DNA of 16,708 nucleotides from Malikia sp041190985 (lineage in GTDB: Bacteria; Pseudomonadota; Gammaproteobacteria; Burkholderiales; Burkholderiaceae_C). Shown here in pieces: positions 13,812 to 16,708 of this stretch (the stretch's first letter is position 1; every line of letters begins with the position of its first letter). The stretch is taken from the NCBI GenBank assembly GCA_041190985.1, contig JBEEPT010000133.1:1-16708 (forward strand), in the 5' to 3' direction. The notes beneath the pieces were generated by a model that worked only from the letters and a program-made list of their open reading frames with translations, was not told where the DNA came from and did not search any database. A program made the translations under genes and the position numbers.

Positions 13812-14978
13812 ATGAACGACGTCAAACCCCAGACCGCCCAGAACCGTCCCAAGGCCAACGAGGTGAGCCTGCTGGATCTGCTGCAGATCGTCGCCGACAA
13901 CCTCAAGCTGCTCACCGTCGCGCCGCTGGCCGTGGGCGCCACCGCCCTGGCCGTCAGCTTCGCGATCCCGCCCACCTACACCGCCACAGCCAAGTTCCTG
14001 CCGCCGCAGCAGCAGCAAAGCCTGGCCGCCGGCATGCTGTCCAGCCTGGGGGCCCTGGGCGGCCTGGCCGGCGCGGCGGCGGGACTCAAGAACCCGGCCG
14101 ACCAGTACGTGGCCTACCTCAAGAGCAACAGCGTGCAGGACGCGCTGATCGAACGCTTCAAGTTGCAGGACCGCTACGACGAAAAGTTCAAGATCGACAC
14201 CCGCAAGGAACTGAGCCAGAACGCCCGAATCACATCGGGCAAGGACGGCCTGATCACGGTGGAGGTTGACGACAAGGAGGCCCAGGTATCCGCCGACCTG
14301 GCCAACGCCCACATTGAAGAACTGCAGCGCCTGCTGGGCCGGCTGGCCGTGACCGAGGCACAACAGCGTCGCCTGTTCTTCGAAAAGCAACTGCAACAGG
14401 TCAAGGACAAGCTGACCCAGGCCGAACAGGCGCTGCGCAGCAGCGGGGTCAACGCCTCGGCGCTCAAGAGCGACCCCAAGGCCGCCGTCACGGCGGTGGC
14501 GCAAATCCAGGCCCAGGTCACGGCGCAAGAGGTCAAGGTGGCCAGCCTGCGCGGCTACCTGGCCGAATCGGCGCCCGACTTCAAGCAGGCCATGACCGAA
14601 CTGGGCGCGCTGCGTGCCCAGCTCAACAAGCTGGAAAACGCCAGCAGCAAGGCCGGCGGCGACAGCGACTATGTGGCGCGCTACCGCAATTTCAAGTACC
14701 AGGAAACGCTGTTCGAACTGTTCGCCAAGCAGTACGAGCTGGCCAAGGTGGACGAAGCGCGCGAAGGCGCGGTGATCCAGGTGCTGGACGCCGCCCAGGC
14801 GCCCGAGCGCAAGAGCAAGCCCAAGAAGGCACTGATCGCAGGCCTGGCCACGCTGGGCAGCGCCTTCGCCCTGCTGCTGTATGTCTTTGTGCGCCAGGGC
14901 CTACGCAATGCCGCGAGGTCAAACGAAACAGCAGAAAAGCTGGCTCGCATCAAGCGCAGCTTCAAGTTCAGGGGATAG
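13812..14978 (+). CDS. Wzz-domain polysaccharide co-polymerase (chain-length determinant), no kinase domain
   Basis: This inner-membrane protein would regulate chain length and help hand the polymer to the export channel. Its 388 residues have two membrane helices near the ends (about 34-52, and ALIAGLATLGSAFALLLYVFV about 340-360) with a long periplasmic helical part between. The N-terminal domain includes PPTYTATAKFLPPQQQQ (the Wzz-type loop after TM1), then a Gly/Ala stretch, then coiled-coil-like helices (about 160-300). The motif PERKSKPKKALI before TM2 is the usual proline-rich signature. No Walker motifs or tyrosine cluster follow TM2, so it is not a Wzc-type kinase. It begins 13 bases after the export gene, with a GAGGGG Shine-Dalgarno. 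Confidence 0.9.
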   Translation: MNDVKPQTAQNRPKANEVSLLDLLQIVADNLKLLTVAPLAVGATALAVSFAIPPTYTATAKFLPPQQQQSLAAGMLSSLGALGGLAGAAAGLKNPADQYVAYLKSNSVQDALIERFKLQDRYDEKFKIDTRKELSQNARITSGKDGLITVEVDDKEAQVSADLANAHIEELQRLLGRLAVTEAQQRRLFFEKQLQQVKDKLTQAEQALRSSGVNASALKSDPKAAVTAVAQIQAQVTAQEVKVASLRGYLAESAPDFKQAMTELGALRAQLNKLENASSKAGGDSDYVARYRNFKYQETLFELFAKQYELAKVDEAREGAVIQVLDAAQAPERKSKPKKALIAGLATLGSAFALLLYVFVRQGLRNAARSNETAEKLARIKRSFKFRG

Positions 14979-14980
14979 AC

Positions 14981-16459
14981 ATGGCCTGGCAGGAATCGCG
15001 TAGGGAAGACGCATTCGTAACCTCAATCGCTGAAAAGCGTCCATTGCCCGGAGCGCAGCATCGGTCACCGCTGGCAGCGCAGCGCTTCAGCTTGCGAATC
15101 CAGTCATTGGCGCAAGCCGCGTTCATGCTGCCCATGTATCTGGCAGCCCTTGAACTACCCGCCACCCTGGGGCTGGTACAAGATCAAGCAGCCTACCAAG
15201 TACTTGCGATTGGTTGGCTTGTTTGGTATTGGCTGATCAAGCGTGCCCATGTGGCACGCCGGCCTTACTGGACCGATCTGTTCAACATTGTGGCGACAGC
15301 GTCCACCATTGCGGTGCTTGATGCTGGCGTGCACGCCAGCCGTGCAAACAGTGTCTCTCTGTCCGCCGCAGCCTTGCTATTCGCCAGCCTTACGGGCTTG
15401 CTGATTGCCTCTCACCAGATTGCCAGGACGGTATTACATACCTTTGGCCTCTGGATTCGACCCACGGTTATTTTTGGCTCGGGTGAAAATGCCATCGAGG
15501 CCTGCAAGGCCCTGCGCAGCGAACCGTGGATGGGTTTGCATGTGGTGGGCTTTGCTCACACTGAGAAACCTGCCAAGCAAATTCCTGCGGGCCTGCCTCG
15601 GCCCTTCGCGTGGCTTGATAGCGATCAGAACTGGGCATTGCTGCGTCAGCATTACCACTGCGTGATTGCGCTGGAGGCCGGCGAGCACCACCAGCGGGAT
15701 CGCCTGATACGCAAGCTGGCTCGACACAACATCAACAGCGTCACGGTGGTGCCGGCCATGCGCGGGGTACCGCTCTATGCACAGGAAACATCCAAGTTCC
15801 AAAGCCACGAGCTGCTGATGATCCACCTGCGCAACAACCTGGCCAACCCCCTGCACCGGGCCTGCAAGCGGACCTTTGACCTGGTCGCTGCCAGCATGCT
15901 TATGGTGTTGCTGAGCCCAGTGCTGCTGGCTCTGGCCTGGCAAGTGAAACGTGACGGTGGGCCAGCGTTCTTCGGCCACAAGCGCATTGGCCAGGGCGGC
16001 AAAACCTTCAAGTGCTGGAAGTTCCGCTCCATGGTGGTCAACGCACAAGAAGTGCTTCAGGAACTTCTGGCCAACAGCCCCGAAGCCCGGGCTGAATGGG
16101 AGAAGGAATTCAAGCTCAAGAACGACCCACGCATCAGCAGCATCGGCCACTTCATCCGCAAGACCAGCCTGGACGAACTGCCGCAGCTGTGGAACGTGAT
16201 CAAGGGAGAAATGAGCCTGGTTGGGCCGCGCCCAGTGATCCAGGCCGAGCTGGAACGCTATGGCGACGATGTCACCTACTATCTGGAAGCCTGCCCCGGG
16301 GTGACCGGACTGTGGCAAGTGAGCGGCCGCAACGACGTGGACTACGAAACGCGGGTCTATCTGGATGCTTGGTACGTGAAGAACTGGTCGCTGTGGACCG
16401 ATATCTCGATCCTGTTCAAGACCGTCGGGGTCGTGCTTGGGCGAGATGGCGCCTATTAA
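14981..16459 (+). CDS. WbaP-type undecaprenyl-phosphate sugar-1-phosphate transferase
   Basis: This membrane enzyme starts polysaccharide repeat-unit synthesis by moving a sugar phosphate (galactose-1-P in characterised WbaP; sugar here unknown) from a nucleotide sugar to undecaprenyl phosphate. Its 492 residues have about four N-terminal membrane helices, a central Rossmann-like CoA-binding-type domain (RPTVIFGSGENAIEACKAL at about 160), and a C-terminal sugar transferase domain starting at KRTFD (296). That domain has GHKRIGQGGKTFKCWKFRSM, the catalytic DE pair at residues 398-399 (TSLDELPQLWNVIKGEMSLVGPRPV) and CPGVTGLWQVSGRN. The ATG follows the previous stop by two bases, so translation is likely coupled. 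The first two thirds are less GC-rich than the neighbours upstream, consistent with a variable cassette edge. Confidence 0.9.
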   Translation: MAWQESRREDAFVTSIAEKRPLPGAQHRSPLAAQRFSLRIQSLAQAAFMLPMYLAALELPATLGLVQDQAAYQVLAIGWLVWYWLIKRAHVARRPYWTDLFNIVATASTIAVLDAGVHASRANSVSLSAAALLFASLTGLLIASHQIARTVLHTFGLWIRPTVIFGSGENAIEACKALRSEPWMGLHVVGFAHTEKPAKQIPAGLPRPFAWLDSDQNWALLRQHYHCVIALEAGEHHQRDRLIRKLARHNINSVTVVPAMRGVPLYAQETSKFQSHELLMIHLRNNLANPLHRACKRTFDLVAASMLMVLLSPVLLALAWQVKRDGGPAFFGHKRIGQGGKTFKCWKFRSMVVNAQEVLQELLANSPEARAEWEKEFKLKNDPRISSIGHFIRKTSLDELPQLWNVIKGEMSLVGPRPVIQAELERYGDDVTYYLEACPGVTGLWQVSGRNDVDYETRVYLDAWYVKNWSLWTDISILFKTVGVVLGRDGAY

Positions 16460-16487
16460 ACAAACAATCAGACAGCAGAAATTTACG

Positions 16488-16708
16488 ATGGCCTATCTGA
16501 GTCAAGACAGCCTAGCGGCAATGGGATTCAAGTTTGTTGGATCAAATGTCAAAATCAGCGAAAAAGCTGCAATATACAACCCATCCGAAATTGAGTTAGG
16601 GAACAACTCGCGGATAGATGATTTCTGCGTGATTTCAGGCAGGGTCAGCATCGGCCGCCATGTACACATTGCGCCCCACTGCCTGGTGGCAGGTGGTGAA
16701 AAAGGCAT
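16488..16708 (+). CDS. Hexapeptide-repeat acyltransferase, N-terminal part (partial)
   Basis: This is the first 73 codons of a gene running off the window's right edge; the ATG at 16488 is 28 bases after the WbaP gene. It reads MAYLSQDSLAAMGFKFVG and then successive imperfect hexapeptide units (KISEKAAIYNPSEIELGNNSRIDDFCVI, RVSIGRHVHIAPHCLVAGG) typical of left-handed beta-helix acyltransferases of the WbbJ/maltose-acetyltransferase group. The likely role is O- or N-acetylation of a sugar in the polysaccharide. The catalytic His and the C-terminus are not visible. The DNA is clearly lower in GC than upstream genes. Confidence 0.78.
   Translation, partial: MAYLSQDSLAAMGFKFVGSNVKISEKAAIYNPSEIELGNNSRIDDFCVISGRVSIGRHVHIAPHCLVAGGEKG

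Noticed and set aside
16502..16708. 68-codon minus-strand open frame at the right edge
   Set aside because: The plus strand here encodes a hexapeptide-repeat acyltransferase with recognisable repeat units; the minus-strand frame has no features.

Overview
The window is GC-rich, single-copy chromosomal DNA with densely packed, Burkholderiales-style genes. The gene set (an MdtC-like RND pump end, Mpl, type I DAHP synthase, TldD, RodA, RadA) and the codon use suggest a betaproteobacterium of the Burkholderiales, near the Comamonadaceae/Sphaerotilaceae. That placement is inferred from gene content and composition, not from a database search.

Left part (1-8022), housekeeping. The 3' end of an RND efflux permease is followed by mpl (muropeptide recycling). 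mpl converges on a class I DAHP synthase gene across a bidirectional terminator. The DAHP synthase gene (minus strand) has a 254-base upstream region that reads as a complete ribosome-mediated attenuator. It encodes a 22-residue leader peptide with F-Y-F-A-Y-F-W at residues 6-12, a segment near the end of that reading frame that can pair with the terminator's 5' arm, and an 11-bp intrinsic terminator with eight U. Upstream on the same strand are tldD and rodA. A divergent pair follows: a YqiA-type alpha/beta-hydrolase and radA on the plus strand.

Middle part (8028-9549), a compact minus-strand operon with 4-base overlaps: PAP2-family phosphatase, exported SRPBCC/COQ10-like protein, and a DgkA-family membrane lipid kinase. 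The kinase resembles the undecaprenol-kinase type in places.

Right part (9654-16708), the start of a Wzx/Wzy-type capsule or exopolysaccharide cluster on the plus strand. It holds a Wzi-family outer-membrane protein, a very large multi-SLBB polysaccharide export protein (Wza/KpsD-like), a Wzz-domain co-polymerase without a kinase domain, a WbaP-type initiating sugar-phosphate transferase, and the first 73 codons of a hexapeptide-repeat acyltransferase. The lipid operon and the polysaccharide cluster diverge from one AT-rich 104-base intergenic region with promoter-like elements for both directions and an inverted repeat. Base composition falls at the WbaP gene and again at the acyltransferase, as expected at the edge of a variable polysaccharide cassette.

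The strongest candidates for something new are the aromatic leader/attenuator in front of the DAHP synthase gene and the pairing of polyprenyl/lipid-phosphate recycling genes with the polysaccharide export cluster. No tRNA, rRNA, CRISPR array, insertion sequence or prophage gene was seen.
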